A stretch of 64,000 nucleotides of DNA from a virus, in the IMG/VR virus record IMGVR_UViG_3300047469_000312, positions 108,465 through 172,464 of that record. One strand, given 5' to 3'. Each line of letters starts with the position of its first letter. Position 1 is the stretch's first letter. This document shows positions 17,026 through 25,472 of this stretch, piece by piece. A program made the position numbers and the translations under genes. Under the pieces are notes generated by a model that made no database searches, had not been told where the DNA came from, and was given only the letters and a program-made list of their open reading frames with translations.

Positions 17026-17375
17026 TGCTCGCCTTCTTCCATCACTCCGCGGCTACTCTCCTGTACCTGTTGATCTTCGGTCACTTTGTGGCTGATTATC
17101 CGCTCCAGGGACCGTACCTCAGTGAAGCGAAGAATCCCGATAGTGCGTTGGGTCAGAACGGCGTGTGGAAACATGCGCTGTTCGCCCATGCGTACATTCA
17201 GTCCGGATTCGTCTTGCTCTTTACCGGCTCGATGCATTGTGCGGTGATTGAGCTGGTGGCGCACGCGTTCATCGACTACGGCAAGTGCAAGAAGTACATC
17301 ACCTATAACACCGACCAGGCACTACACATCGCCTGCAAGGTCCTTTACCTCTTTGTGGTGTTTGGTCAGTTATGA
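17025..17375 (+). CDS. DUF3307-like membrane protein
   Basis: A 116-aa hydrophobic protein with FGHFVADYPLQGPYLSEAKN near the start and a series of hydrophobic helices, including HAFIDYGKCK. The early HFxxDYxxQ and later D-K pattern match the DUF3307 (PF11750) family of small phage and bacterial membrane proteins of unknown function. It starts at the TAATG overlap and its stop overlaps the next start. Confidence 0.6.
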   Translation: MLAFFHHSAATLLYLLIFGHFVADYPLQGPYLSEAKNPDSALGQNGVWKHALFAHAYIQSGFVLLFTGSMHCAVIELVAHAFIDYGKCKKYITYNTDQALHIACKVLYLFVVFGQL

Positions 17376-18091
17376 ACTCCCAACTCAAAGTCTACGACGT
17401 CGACCCGGTGTTTGGACGACATGCGAAAGACGGCAAGATTACCCACTCGATGCGAGTCGGCTACACCACCTTTCGTCCCGGTATTGCCGTGACTACGGTG
17501 CTCGATGCAGCTGCGCGGCGTTACGAGATGTCGATGGACCCGGATGACGCGATTGCGGTGGCGGAGAAGATCAGCTTTGAGCGACTGCAAGAGCTCGATG
17601 AGTTGATCCCGCAAACGGGGCGGGAGTTCGTGCCCTACGGCATGTATCTGAGCCTGCAGCGCGAGCTCGCGGAGTACCAGCTGCAAGTGTTGCAGATGCA
17701 GCGTATCCCGGTGCCGTCGTTTCAGCAACGTGTGTGGGAATGGTTCAAGTCGTGCTTCGGCCCGGCAGGCATCAAGGACAAGCTGCAGCGCTACTTCCGC
17801 TTCTACGAGGAGGCGACGGAGCTGGTGCAAGCAGGCGGCATAAGTCGTCAAGACGCTCACCGCATGGTCGATAGCGTTTACGACAAGACGCCCGGTAAGG
17901 TCTATCAAGAAGTGGGCGGCGTCGCCACCACCTTGGCGATGGTCTGTAACGCCGAAGGGCTCGAGCTGGATCATACCGCCGACACCGAGCTCGCACGGGT
18001 CTGGGGTAAGCAGGACGAGATTCGCGAAAAGCAAAAGCAAAAGCTTCACCCCGCATCGGGTGTGAGCAAGCGGCTCTACGCGGACGACTAA
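17372..18091 (+). CDS. MazG-like nucleotide pyrophosphohydrolase
   Basis: The C-terminal half has the EExxE motif of all-alpha NTP pyrophosphohydrolases (RFYEEATELVQAGG, E146/E147/E150), followed by GKVYQEVGGVATTLAMVC, a pattern found in phage MazG/MazZ-type enzymes that hydrolyse (d)NTPs to (d)NMP and pyrophosphate. Residues 1-125 are an additional N-terminal region of unknown role. Possible tasks are cleaning the dNTP pool or lowering ppGpp; the substrate is not predictable here. The gene overlaps the DUF3307-like gene by 4 nt. Confidence 0.65.
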   Translation: MNSQLKVYDVDPVFGRHAKDGKITHSMRVGYTTFRPGIAVTTVLDAAARRYEMSMDPDDAIAVAEKISFERLQELDELIPQTGREFVPYGMYLSLQRELAEYQLQVLQMQRIPVPSFQQRVWEWFKSCFGPAGIKDKLQRYFRFYEEATELVQAGGISRQDAHRMVDSVYDKTPGKVYQEVGGVATTLAMVCNAEGLELDHTADTELARVWGKQDEIREKQKQKLHPASGVSKRLYADD

Positions 18092-18154
18092 GGCAAAGTT
18101 CACTCGGGCGACTCATCCATTGCAGAGTGAGATCAACAACTAAAAACAAGGATT

Positions 18155-18547
18155 ATGGCCATGCCGTTGGTGTATTTGCGGTTCGGGGTTTTGCCCATTG
18201 GAGGCAAGAGCTACAACCGGGAAAAGAAAAAGCATGAAGCAGGAGTGGGCGTCTGGGAAGCCATCGAAGAAGAGTGCGGTGATCGTAAGCAGTACCGCAT
18301 TTTGATGCCCCGGATGAAGCGTGATGAATGGCAGCGCGCAGCCGTTGAGCTGCATGCCTCGCACGGCAAACCCTGCTTTTTGGTGACGGGGAAGGTGCTA
18401 AAGGGCTTCGGCAGCTTTGGCGAAACGCTTCTGGGCGACGTGAAGATCGTCGAAGAAGTCAATCCATGCGCTGGGCGTAACTGGCGCGAACTTGCTGATC
18501 GTCCCCTGGATGCCGAGCAGGACGAAGCAGCAGGAGAGTATCTGTAA
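18155..18547 (+). CDS. Hypothetical protein, 130 aa
   Basis: Not recognised. It starts MAMPLVYLRFGVLPIGGKSY with AAGGAT upstream. Beta-rich N-terminus, conserved-looking VTGKVLKGFGSFGETLLGDV in the middle, acidic C-terminus. Its stop overlaps the next start (TAATG). Confidence 0.72.
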   Translation: MAMPLVYLRFGVLPIGGKSYNREKKKHEAGVGVWEAIEEECGDRKQYRILMPRMKRDEWQRAAVELHASHGKPCFLVTGKVLKGFGSFGETLLGDVKIVEEVNPCAGRNWRELADRPLDAEQDEAAGEYL

Positions 18548-19035
18548 TGGAATTTCACCTCATTCCGAAGTATCGCTCGCTCGATGTCGTCGAAGCACTG
18601 AAGATCAAAGAGATCAAGTTTGTCAACATCGCGGGTGCGGATGTGACGAAGTTGGTTCCGGAAGACGAACGCTTCGACGAACTCACGCTGCCGTTCGAAT
18701 TCTCGCTGCACCATACCCTGAAGCCGGGCGGCTACTGGGTGCGGCGTGCGAACGAGGCTTCCTCGTCGTATGTTCCGGCTGAACTGATCGAAGGTCATTA
18801 CCAGCAAGCGACCGAAATCAGCCCGGACGTGCTCAAGAACATCCGTGCAGTGGTAGCCAAGGATCTGGTTTCGGACGAAGAAGTCTCGAAGCTGAGCCAG
18901 ATGGTCTACAGCGAATTGCACGACGAGAACCAGGGCGTGATCGGTGGCCCGGACGTGATCCACATGCAGTATCCGGCGCGCCTGGCTGAAGCCGTCACCG
19001 AGCTGGTACTCAACAAGCTGGTGGCGCTGGCATGA
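18547..19035 (+). CDS. Hypothetical protein, 162 aa
   Basis: Not recognised. It starts MEFHLIPKYRSLDVVEALKI, is acidic and soluble, and overlaps both neighbours by 1-4 nt. No catalytic motif seen. Confidence 0.74.
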   Translation: MEFHLIPKYRSLDVVEALKIKEIKFVNIAGADVTKLVPEDERFDELTLPFEFSLHHTLKPGGYWVRRANEASSSYVPAELIEGHYQQATEISPDVLKNIRAVVAKDLVSDEEVSKLSQMVYSELHDENQGVIGGPDVIHMQYPARLAEAVTELVLNKLVALA

Positions 19036-19478
19036 TCCGCTACGAGCAAGGCACACGTCTCGTCGACACCTTGGAAGCCGGTAAGCTACTGCACGGCATG
19101 GATATTCTCTATCCGGACTTTAGCTACTGGTTCACCAACAAAGTCATGCCCGGTGTCATGGTCGGGCGTGACATCCTGATGCTCGCCAAGGATAAGCACC
19201 AAGTCATTGGCGTGGCACTGGGTAAGAAGAACGCGCACGAGACCAAGCTGCGCTGCGTGCGGGTGTTGCCGGAATACCAGAAGCGGGGAACCGGGATTCA
19301 TCTCGTTGAAAAGATGCTCGTTCAATTGGACGACGACAAGCCCAGTTGTACTGTGGCTGAAGAGATGTTTCACCAGTTCTCCCGACCGTTTATCAATCTG
19401 TTCGATTTCGATCTCACCAAAGTCGAAAAGGGCATGTACCGAGCGGGGAAGCTTGAGTATGTCTTCAACCAACATTGA
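19032..19478 (+). CDS. GNAT-family N-acetyltransferase
   Basis: 148 aa, the usual size for GCN5-related acetyltransferases. The acetyl-CoA loop is recognisable: LRCVRVLPEYQKRGTGIHLV, with Q/R-x-x-G-x-G at residues 83-88, preceded by a beta strand (VIGVALGKK). Such enzymes move an acetyl group from acetyl-CoA to an amine. The substrate is unknown; in phages, host-protein acetylation is a possible use. It overlaps the previous gene by 4 nt. Confidence 0.68.
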   Translation: MIRYEQGTRLVDTLEAGKLLHGMDILYPDFSYWFTNKVMPGVMVGRDILMLAKDKHQVIGVALGKKNAHETKLRCVRVLPEYQKRGTGIHLVEKMLVQLDDDKPSCTVAEEMFHQFSRPFINLFDFDLTKVEKGMYRAGKLEYVFNQH

Positions 19479-19713
19479 AGCCGTGGTCAATGGTGTTGCC
19501 GAAGGTGACATCAAGTTACTCAACACCAAAGACCTCATGAACATCCTGCGGGTCTCACGTTCGACGATCAATCGTTGGTTAAAAGATTCGACGGCCTGCG
19601 ACGTGCCCTTTCCTCAGCCGACGTTTATCTTCGGTCGAAGCGGTCGTTGGACCAAAGCCCATATCGTTGCCTGGGTGGATGCGAGCGTCAAGAAAGCTAA
19701 AGAGAAAGGATGA
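19459..19713 (+). CDS. AlpA/MerR-like DNA-binding protein, 84 aa
   Basis: LLNTKDLMNILRVSRSTINR is a helix-turn-helix of the AlpA / phage excisionase type, followed by the FPQPTFIFGRSGRWTKAHI wing and the VAWVDA end typical of the family. The ATG at 19459 overlaps the GNAT gene by 20 nt. It would bind DNA as a regulator or excisionase-like factor. The gene at 19939 is a second protein of the same kind. Confidence 0.7.
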   Translation: MSSTNIEAVVNGVAEGDIKLLNTKDLMNILRVSRSTINRWLKDSTACDVPFPQPTFIFGRSGRWTKAHIVAWVDASVKKAKEKG

Positions 19714-19714
19714 C

Positions 19715-19936
19715 ATGCGCTATAGGACAGCAAGAGAAGAAGTGAACCTCGTATGTTTTTGGCTCTGTCTGATCGCGGTCATCATTCTCGGCCTCTATCA
19801 GCTGCACGTGTATCGGGGCGAAGGCGTTCAGGACAAGGATCTCATCTGCACGCAAGGCGGCGCGGCTTACGTGATGTCGCTCGCCAAGATGATTCCGGTA
19901 CCGAGCAAGGACGCGGTCTGTAAGAAGAAGGAGTAG
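19715..19936 (+). CDS. Single-pass membrane protein, 73 aa
   Basis: AAAGGATG precedes the ATG. Residues 11-29 (VNLVCFWLCLIAVIILGLY) form one transmembrane helix; two cysteines follow in the outer part (DLICTQGG, AVCKKKE) and could pair in the periplasm. It lies between two AlpA-like regulators. Function unknown. Confidence 0.62.
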   Translation: MRYRTAREEVNLVCFWLCLIAVIILGLYQLHVYRGEGVQDKDLICTQGGAAYVMSLAKMIPVPSKDAVCKKKE

Positions 19937-19938
19937 TC

Positions 19939-20226
19939 GTGAGCACACCGGTCAGGTTGATGACCATCGGGGACGTGTGTCGTTTTACCAAAAAGAGCCG
20001 GGAGAAGATCGAGCTCTATTTGAGGCGACCAGAGAAGGCACCCGTGCCCTTTCCCCTACCTGTGGTGGTAGAAGGTAAGGAGCGCTGGTGGGACCGCAAA
20101 GCGATTAGACGTTGGGCAACGTGTTATGCGCAGTATCGGAGCATTGTGAACTTACGCGTGCGGGGCAATACGCGCGTACTGCATACACTTCCGAGCGCAC
20201 GGATCAAAGAGACTGATCCAAAATAA
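19939..20226 (+). CDS. AlpA/MerR-like DNA-binding protein, 95 aa, GTG start
   Basis: GTG at 19939 is supported by AAGGAG 7 nt upstream. LMTIGDVCRFTKKSREKIEL is a helix-turn-helix matching the neighbouring regulator at 19459, again followed by PFPLPVVVEGKERWWDRKAI. The basic C-terminus could add DNA contacts. Being the last gene before the adhesin promoter, it could regulate the adhesin, but this is inference. Confidence 0.65.
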   Translation: MSTPVRLMTIGDVCRFTKKSREKIELYLRRPEKAPVPFPLPVVVEGKERWWDRKAIRRWATCYAQYRSIVNLRVRGNTRVLHTLPSARIKETDPK

Positions 20227-20233
20227 TTTCAGA

Positions 20234-20243
20234 CCTATATAAC
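20234..20243 (+). promoter_or_regulatory. CCTATATAAC promoter-like box
   Basis: CCTATATAAC lies 60 nt upstream of the adhesin start. Similar boxes occur at 35670, 49408, 57439 and 63549, each in an intergenic gap before a + strand gene. The core resembles the TATATTAC early promoter of phiKZ-type phages. Confidence 0.55.
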
Positions 20244-20303
20244 AAAGGTGAGTTGGAAACAATACCAGCTTAATCCACTTCACCAACGGAAAATACAATC
20301 ATC

Positions 20304-22334
20304 ATGAAATCGAATTCGATCAAGAAGAATGCCCTCCTCATCGCTTTGCTCGCTTCTGTCTCGGTTGGCGCTTATGCCAACTGCGGAAACGGCTACAACG
20401 GTAACGGTAACGGCTGCGGCGAAGGTCAAGTCGGCCCGCAAGGCCCGGCAGGCCCCGCAGGTGCCAACGGCAAGGACGGCGCGTCGGTTACTGGCGTGAA
20501 CATCAGCGGTTCGACGGTGACGACCACGCTGTCGAACGGCACATCGGTACAAGGTTCCGTGTCGGGTCTGGCCACCTCGGCTCAGCTGAACAGCACCAAC
20601 CAGAACGTGTCGCAACTGCAGCAGACCACCCAGCAACAAGGCTCGGCGATCAACAGCCTGCAGGTGAACAGCGCCACGCATCAGGAAGTGACCGACACTG
20701 CTGCAGGCACGCTGGCTGCAGCGAACGTGCATACCGACGCTTCGGTGGCGGCTGAAGCAAGCCGTGCCAAAGGCGCGGAAGCCAACCTGCAGTCGCAAGT
20801 AAATGGTGTGTCGAGCACGGCTAACCAAGCCTTGTCGAACTCGCAAGCCGCGCAAGCAACGGCCGGTCAAGCGAAGTCGATCGCGCAAGGTGCAGACGCC
20901 AAGGCCAATACGGCAATCGGCATCGCCACCGGTGCCGCTATCACGGCAACGGGTGCTGCCATCGTCGCGGGTCACGCTGAAGGCGTCGCTGAAGGTGCAG
21001 CAGCTCTTGCACAATCGGCTACGGCTACGGCAAACACCGCCAATGCGAAGGCCGACGCCAACGCAACGGCGATCAGCAAGGAAACCACCCGTGCGACCAC
21101 CGCGGAAGCAGGTCTGCAAACCGGTGTGAACAAGGCGCAAGCGACGGCAGACGCAGCGGGTAAAGCCGCTTCGCATGCACAAGGTACGGCAGATGCCGCC
21201 CTGGTCGTCGGCAGTGCAGCACTCGGTCTGGCAGGTAAGGCAGAAGGCGACGCTCAGCACGCCCAGTCGACCGCGAACACGGCGCTGAATCAGTCCAAGC
21301 AAAACAGCTCGGCTATCTCGGACCTGCAAGCGAACAGCGCAACCCACGCTGAAGTTGCGACCGCCACGCAAACGGCGATCGATACGTCGATGGACTACAC
21401 CAACAACGTCGCGCACGATTTGCAAGCCCAGCAACAAGCCGGTGATGCGGCTACCCTGAGCGCCGCTAACGCGAACGCAGCAGCAGGGGATGCGAAGACG
21501 CTGAAGTCGGCGAACTCGCACGCCGATGCGGCCGCCGCCGCAGCTTACGTCGGTGCAGTGGCTACGTCGGGTGCTTACACCGACTACGTCGCAGGCAAGA
21601 CGCTTAACTCGGCCAAGGGCTACACCGACAAGCAAGTCGGCGCAGAATCGAGCCGTGCCCAAGCTGCCGAAAGCACGTTGCAGTCCAACATCAATACGGA
21701 ATCGAATCGCGCCCAGACTGCGGAAGCAGGCCTGAACACGAAGATCGACAACGAAACGACGCGTGCTACGACGGCAGAAGCCGGACTGCAAACCCAGATC
21801 ACCGGGAATACCCAGTCCATCACCCAGCTCCAAGCTGATGTGAATAAGGGCCAAGTCGGCGCAACCGCGAAGGTGCAGTCGAACAACTCGGTGGCACTCG
21901 GTGCGAACTCGGTGGCTGATCGTGACAATTCGGTGTCGGTGGGTTCCGCCGGTAACGAACGTCAGATCACCAACGTGGCGGCCGGTACGGCGCCGACCGA
22001 TGCAGCGAACGTGGGCCAGGTGAACTACGCGCAGCAACAGTCGTACGCTTACACCGACCGTGCGGTGGCGAACCTGCAGAACCAGTTCGACAGCTACAAG
22101 AAGGACACCTACGGTGGCCTCGCTTCGGTGCTGGCGATCGCGGGTCTGCCGCAACCGACGCAAGCAGGCAAGTCGATGATCTCCGCTGCGGTGTCGAACT
22201 ACCATGGCCAACAAGGCCTGGCAATCGGCGTCTCGACGGTGACCGGTGACAACCACTGGGTCATCAAGGCAGGCGTGTCAACCAGCAGCCGCGGCGACGT
22301 GGCGGCAGTGGGTTCGGCTGGCTTCCAGTTCTAA
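20304..22334 (+). CDS. Trimeric autotransporter adhesin (YadA type)
   Basis: 676 aa. It has a Sec signal peptide (residues 1-25, cleavage probably after AYA), a short collagen-like stretch ([13 protein letters not shown], about 44-56) and a long Ala-rich coiled-coil stalk with repeated [14 protein letters not shown] units. A YadA stalk motif ([20 protein letters not shown]) precedes a C-terminal beta-barrel anchor of about 75 residues with [15 protein letters not shown] and a terminal aromatic (GSAGFQF). This is the full layout of a type Vc outer-membrane adhesin rather than a tail fibre. It has its own promoter-like box and a strong terminator. In a phage it would be a host-surface (moron-type) protein altering adhesion or receptor access. 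Confidence 0.88.
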   Translation: MKSNSIKKNALLIALLASVSVGAYANCGNGYNGNGNGCGEGQVGPQGPAGPAGANGKDGASVTGVNISGSTVTTTLSNGTSVQGSVSGLATSAQLNSTNQNVSQLQQTTQQQGSAINSLQVNSATHQEVTDTAAGTLAAANVHTDASVAAEASRAKGAEANLQSQVNGVSSTANQALSNSQAAQATAGQAKSIAQGADAKANTAIGIATGAAITATGAAIVAGHAEGVAEGAAALAQSATATANTANAKADANATAISKETTRATTAEAGLQTGVNKAQATADAAGKAASHAQGTADAALVVGSAALGLAGKAEGDAQHAQSTANTALNQSKQNSSAISDLQANSATHAEVATATQTAIDTSMDYTNNVAHDLQAQQQAGDAATLSAANANAAAGDAKTLKSANSHADAAAAAAYVGAVATSGAYTDYVAGKTLNSAKGYTDKQVGAESSRAQAAESTLQSNINTESNRAQTAEAGLNTKIDNETTRATTAEAGLQTQITGNTQSITQLQADVNKGQVGATAKVQSNNSVALGANSVADRDNSVSVGSAGNERQITNVAAGTAPTDAANVGQVNYAQQQSYAYTDRAVANLQNQFDSYKKDTYGGLASVLAIAGLPQPTQAGKSMISAAVSNYHGQQGLAIGVSTVTGDNHWVIKAGVSTSSRGDVAAVGSAGFQF

Positions 22335-22345
22335 ACTGCTTCATG

Positions 22346-22407
22346 CCCACTACTTCCGGCTTCGGCTGGGGTAGTGGGTTGAGGGATTTCGATCCCTCTT
22401 TTTTTTT
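22346..22407 (+). terminator. Double terminator after the adhesin
   Basis: First stem CCCACTAC (22346-22353) with GTAGTGGG (22371-22378). Second stem GAGGGAT (22381-22387), TTCG loop, ATCCCTC (22392-22398), followed by nine T. It isolates the adhesin transcript. Confidence 0.9.
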
Positions 22408-22437
22408 GTTCAAAACGAGACTAAATTGGAGACCGTT

Positions 22438-22773
22438 GTGGATTCACTTATTAAGTTCCTGGCATTTGCATTTCAAGACGGTGCATTCGAAGGTGAGCAC
22501 AGCGCAGAAGAGTTGCTGGCGAAGCTCTCGACACGCGAAGACTGTAGCGAAGACACTGTGACCTTCTTGCGTCATTCGGCCAAGACAGGTTTACTCAATC
22601 TGAGCGTCTGCGAAATCCTCTCGGGCAAGCGCAGTGAAGCCAAGCGCGAAGCATTCGGGCTGGATTACCTGCAAGCGAAGTTGCTGGTCCGTTCGCTGCC
22701 GGATCGCATCGAGCACGTCATGCGTGAAGCAAGGCATTGGGAACACCTACGCAATACCGCAGCAGCTGCTTAA
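22438..22773 (+). CDS. Hypothetical protein with GTG start, 111 aa
   Basis: The GTG at 22438 is chosen because GGAG lies 6 nt upstream; a TTG 12 nt earlier overlaps that site. The product starts VDSLIKFLAFAFQDGAFEGE and is all-helical and acidic. Not recognised. Confidence 0.65.
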   Translation: MDSLIKFLAFAFQDGAFEGEHSAEELLAKLSTREDCSEDTVTFLRHSAKTGLLNLSVCEILSGKRSEAKREAFGLDYLQAKLLVRSLPDRIEHVMREARHWEHLRNTAAAA

Positions 22774-22783
22774 AGGAGCAACG

Positions 22784-22903
22784 ATGTACAAGCGTTACTG
22801 TCATTACCTGCCATGCATGTTTAAGGGTTGTATTAACCCGACCATGCTAAACAGCGACTACTGCTACGAGCACTTCGACGTGCAAGGGCGTGAAGCCAAG
22901 TGA
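22784..22903 (+). CDS. Small zinc-finger-like protein, 39 aa
   Basis: AAAGGAG precedes the ATG at 22784. The product has C6, C11, C16, C27 and H30 (CHYLPCMFKGC... YCYEH), a spacing that could hold one zinc ion. It fits exactly between two genes. Function unknown; a nucleic-acid or protein-binding knuckle is possible. Confidence 0.55.
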   Translation: MYKRYCHYLPCMFKGCINPTMLNSDYCYEHFDVQGREAK

Positions 22904-22944
22904 AGTAGCGCAGCAGGTCCATTAACCTAGATGGGAGAGAAGAC

Positions 22945-23445
22945 ATGCGCCGATGGGGAAACGTCGTGGCGTTTTACACTCGTCGTGATTTCATGTCAAA
23001 CCACTACATCTGTCACTTCAAAGTGAAGGGCATTTCGTTCTCGTCGCTCGAGCAGTTCATGATGTACTGCAAGGCGATGCTCTTTAAGGACCACGATGTA
23101 GCGGAGCTCATTCTGAAGACCGATAACCCGCAAGCGCAGAAAGTCTTAGGACGCAAAGTGCGCGGTTACGTCGATGCAGTGTGGGTGGCCAAGCGAGAGC
23201 AGTTTATTCTCATTGGCATGCTTGAGAAGTATAGTCAGAACCCGCAGGAGCGCCAGTGGCTCCTCGAGACGGGCAATGACATCCTGGTCGAAGCCAGCGA
23301 ACGCGATACCGTGTACGGCGTGGGTCTCAGTGAAGACGATCCCCGTATCGAGAATCCCTATGAGTGGAAAGGTGCCAACTTGTGTGGTGTCCTGACCATG
23401 AAGGCTCGGGAGCAGTTGCAGACCCGAGCAGTTCGTGTGGGGTAA
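22945..23445 (+). CDS. NADAR-family protein (YbiA/RibX-like)
   Basis: 166 aa with the NADAR pattern: FYTRRDFMSNHYICHFKVKG, FSSLEQFMMYCKAMLFKDHD, KVLGRKVRG, VWVAKREQF, then LLETGNDILVEASERDTVYG with G at the usual W-G-x-G site. Members are N-glycosidases; characterised examples remove ADP-ribose from guanine or act on riboflavin intermediates. A phage copy could undo ADP-ribosylation used by host defence, or interfere with NAD-derived signals; this is inference. GGGAGAGA precedes the start. Confidence 0.75.
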   Translation: MRRWGNVVAFYTRRDFMSNHYICHFKVKGISFSSLEQFMMYCKAMLFKDHDVAELILKTDNPQAQKVLGRKVRGYVDAVWVAKREQFILIGMLEKYSQNPQERQWLLETGNDILVEASERDTVYGVGLSEDDPRIENPYEWKGANLCGVLTMKAREQLQTRAVRVG

Positions 23446-23461
23446 GGCCAGGAGGGAGGTG

Positions 23462-23869
23462 ATGGCAGAGAAGTGTAGTAGCTGCAAGACGGCACGGGTG
23501 TTTGACGCGTCGGCTTGCGTAGAGTGTGGTCGCGGTTTTCCTGCGACTGCGGTATCGGCGGAAAACGCCTACTGGGCGCTCTTGCCTGTCATGCGTGACA
23601 TGGCGCGACGACTCGGCTGGTGTTTGGCGCTTTATGGACCACTGCGTCGGGACATGGACATGGTGGCCGTACCGTGGAAGGAAGACGCTGTGCCTCACGA
23701 ACAGCTTCTCGAAGAAATCATTAAGACTTTTGGCGATCGCTATTCCGACGCGCAACCCGATTCGACAATCGGCCGACAGGGCGTCACCGTAATCTGTCGC
23801 AAGCGCATCGTGCGTGAGTGTGGCAGCTACATCGACGTCTCGGTAGTAGACCCTCGCATCAAAGAGTGA
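23462..23869 (+). CDS. Zinc-ribbon protein with nucleotidyltransferase-like segment, 135 aa
   Basis: The ATG at 23462 follows GGAGGGAGG. An N-terminal zinc ribbon (C5-x2-C8 and C19-x2-C22) is followed by LALYGPLRRDMDMVAVPW, which resembles the G-S/P-x..-DxD signature of nucleotidyltransferase-fold phage proteins (HGSxxRDxDLVAVPW). The second G-S residue is not present, so activity is uncertain. The NADAR gene lies just upstream. Confidence 0.58.
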   Translation: MAEKCSSCKTARVFDASACVECGRGFPATAVSAENAYWALLPVMRDMARRLGWCLALYGPLRRDMDMVAVPWKEDAVPHEQLLEEIIKTFGDRYSDAQPDSTIGRQGVTVICRKRIVRECGSYIDVSVVDPRIKE

Positions 23870-23879
23870 AAAGGAACCT

Positions 23880-24215
23880 ATGCGACTCGTTAATCGTCGT
23901 TTGATGTTACAGATGCCGATCTCCACTGTGTATTCGATGTGGATTCCGAATAGTTACGTCGAGCTGTTTGTGTTCACGGGACTGCGTGGCACAGAAGAGT
24001 GGGAAGCCATCAAGTTAGTCGATGGCGTGAAAACCGCGTTCTTCCTTGATCCTGTTTTTGTTAAGTCCGTGCCGCGCTTCACGCCTGCACCAGGCGACAC
24101 GCGCAGCCAGCTGTATCTGATCTGGGAAGAGGCAGACATTCAACGCATGCTGGGCCGCATGCAAGCGGCACTGGCATCCGTGCCGAACCAGGCACACGTA
24201 TTCTTAGGGGACTGA
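23880..24215 (+). CDS. Hypothetical protein, 111 aa
   Basis: Not recognised. It starts MRLVNRRLMLQMPISTVYSM. The last 40 residues (YLIWEEADIQRMLGRMQAAL) resemble the end of the 24459 product (FVVFEKSDVKAIMERLKSVM), hinting at a shared domain. AAAAGGA precedes the start. Confidence 0.7.
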   Translation: MRLVNRRLMLQMPISTVYSMWIPNSYVELFVFTGLRGTEEWEAIKLVDGVKTAFFLDPVFVKSVPRFTPAPGDTRSQLYLIWEEADIQRMLGRMQAALASVPNQAHVFLGD

Positions 24216-24216
24216 C

Positions 24217-24456
24217 ATGAGTTGGTGGGTGAAGATCACGGCGAGTGCCTTTGGCTGCTACGCGATGGGTAGTTGTTTGCTGGCCATGATGATGGTGTTG
24301 CACTACGTGGGACATCGTCGCAAACTTGGGCGCGCAGAATGGCTGACCGTGCTCACGTGCTTGCCGCTGGTCAATGTCGTGGTCATCGCCTACCTCGTCC
24401 TCGAAGGCGTCACCAAGGTCACGGGCAAGCCGATTAATATCGGACCAAAGAGGTAG
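24217..24456 (+). CDS. Two-segment membrane protein, 79 aa
   Basis: Hydrophobic helices at about residues 8-29 and 42-62 joined by HRRKLGRAEW. The start is 2 nt after the previous stop. Function unknown. Confidence 0.65.
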   Translation: MSWWVKITASAFGCYAMGSCLLAMMMVLHYVGHRRKLGRAEWLTVLTCLPLVNVVVIAYLVLEGVTKVTGKPINIGPKR

Positions 24457-24458
24457 CG

Positions 24459-24818
24459 ATGAGAATTGTAGGCTTGGAAGAATTCCTCGCTCTGCCGAAC
24501 GAGACCCTCTTCTGTAAGTATTACAACGAGGCGAGCTGGGGGGATCTGCGTATCAAGACGGGACTGGCGGCTCAGGGCGACTACATGTTCCAGAACGTGT
24601 TGGAGGTGAAAGCCGATGACGCGGACCATAGCCGCATGCTTCAGCGCACTGCGGTAGCCAGTTGCAGTCGTTTCAGTCTGGACTTACGCTGTCCGGCACG
24701 CGATACCCTCGGCCACGCCAATGCGAAATTCGTGGTGTTCGAGAAAAGTGACGTTAAAGCCATCATGGAGCGACTCAAGTCCGTGATGAAAGCATTTGAG
24801 GAAAAGAATGGCAGTTGA
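24459..24818 (+). CDS. Hypothetical protein, 119 aa
   Basis: Not recognised. It starts MRIVGLEEFLALPNETLFCK; beta-rich centre and a C-terminal helix that resembles the 23880 product. It overlaps the DUF1289 gene by 11 nt. Confidence 0.7.
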   Translation: MRIVGLEEFLALPNETLFCKYYNEASWGDLRIKTGLAAQGDYMFQNVLEVKADDADHSRMLQRTAVASCSRFSLDLRCPARDTLGHANAKFVVFEKSDVKAIMERLKSVMKAFEEKNGS

Positions 24819-24984
24819 ATCGGGTTGCATCGGCGTGTGTTCCACGCTTTTCGATGCAGTGTGTAAGGGCTGTGGTCGCACTCAGGCAGATGTCGATGGC
24901 TGGGTGTTTCTCACGGAAGATGAACAACGTGAAGCAGTCCGAAACGCACAGGAACGACTGCGGCAGGCGGAGGCGCAGAAATGA
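24808..24984 (+). CDS. DUF1289 family protein, 58 aa
   Basis: The short DUF1289 signature is complete: CIGVCSTLFDAVCKGCGRTQ (C7, C11, C19, C22), then W32 and a helix with EDEQREAV. These are small cysteine-cluster proteins found in proteobacteria and some phages; function unknown, probably metal-binding. Overlaps both neighbours. Confidence 0.72.
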   Translation: MAVESGCIGVCSTLFDAVCKGCGRTQADVDGWVFLTEDEQREAVRNAQERLRQAEAQK

Positions 24985-25457
24985 AGCAGCTGGCTCAAGG
25001 ACTGGATAAGGGTTACACGAACTCGTTCCGGGAGTATTTCGAGAACTTCCTCTGGGCACGGGAAACCACCCCGGAAGTGAACCTGACGGACATCGGCTTT
25101 ACGCTGACGCCGAAGGGAGCGATCGACATGCGCCACGGGGTGGACAACGTGCGCTTTGCTTACGGCACGTTTGCCAAGTTCAAGACCACGACTGGCATGC
25201 GAGTGGTGCTGCTGATGACGCGCCTCGGTGCGATCGGGTTGTACGAGTACATCGAAGACCCGAGTAAGCCGAACAACCTGAAGCTGGGGCTGCTGCAATC
25301 CACCGCCGTCGCCACGCACTGGTTTATCCGCAAGGCAGAAGGCAACGACGCGCAACTCGAACAACTGCTGTGGCTCTTTGGTGTCCCGGAGAAGGGCATC
25401 ATGAATCTGGCTGAACGACTCGATGCGCTTGCTGAGCAGTTGAGTGTGAAGCCGTAA
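24981..25457 (+). CDS. Hypothetical protein, 158 aa
   Basis: Not recognised. It starts MKQLAQGLDKGYTNSFREYF and overlaps the DUF1289 gene by 4 nt. Mixed alpha/beta, soluble, with a helical acidic end. Confidence 0.72.
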   Translation: MKQLAQGLDKGYTNSFREYFENFLWARETTPEVNLTDIGFTLTPKGAIDMRHGVDNVRFAYGTFAKFKTTTGMRVVLLMTRLGAIGLYEYIEDPSKPNNLKLGLLQSTAVATHWFIRKAEGNDAQLEQLLWLFGVPEKGIMNLAERLDALAEQLSVKP

Positions 25458-25472
25458 CATCGGGGAAGGACC

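Noticed and set aside
20280-22256. 658-aa ORF on the - strand opposite the adhesin
   Set aside because: A shadow frame produced by the biased codon use of the adhesin. Arg/Cys/His-rich translation with no recognisable domain.
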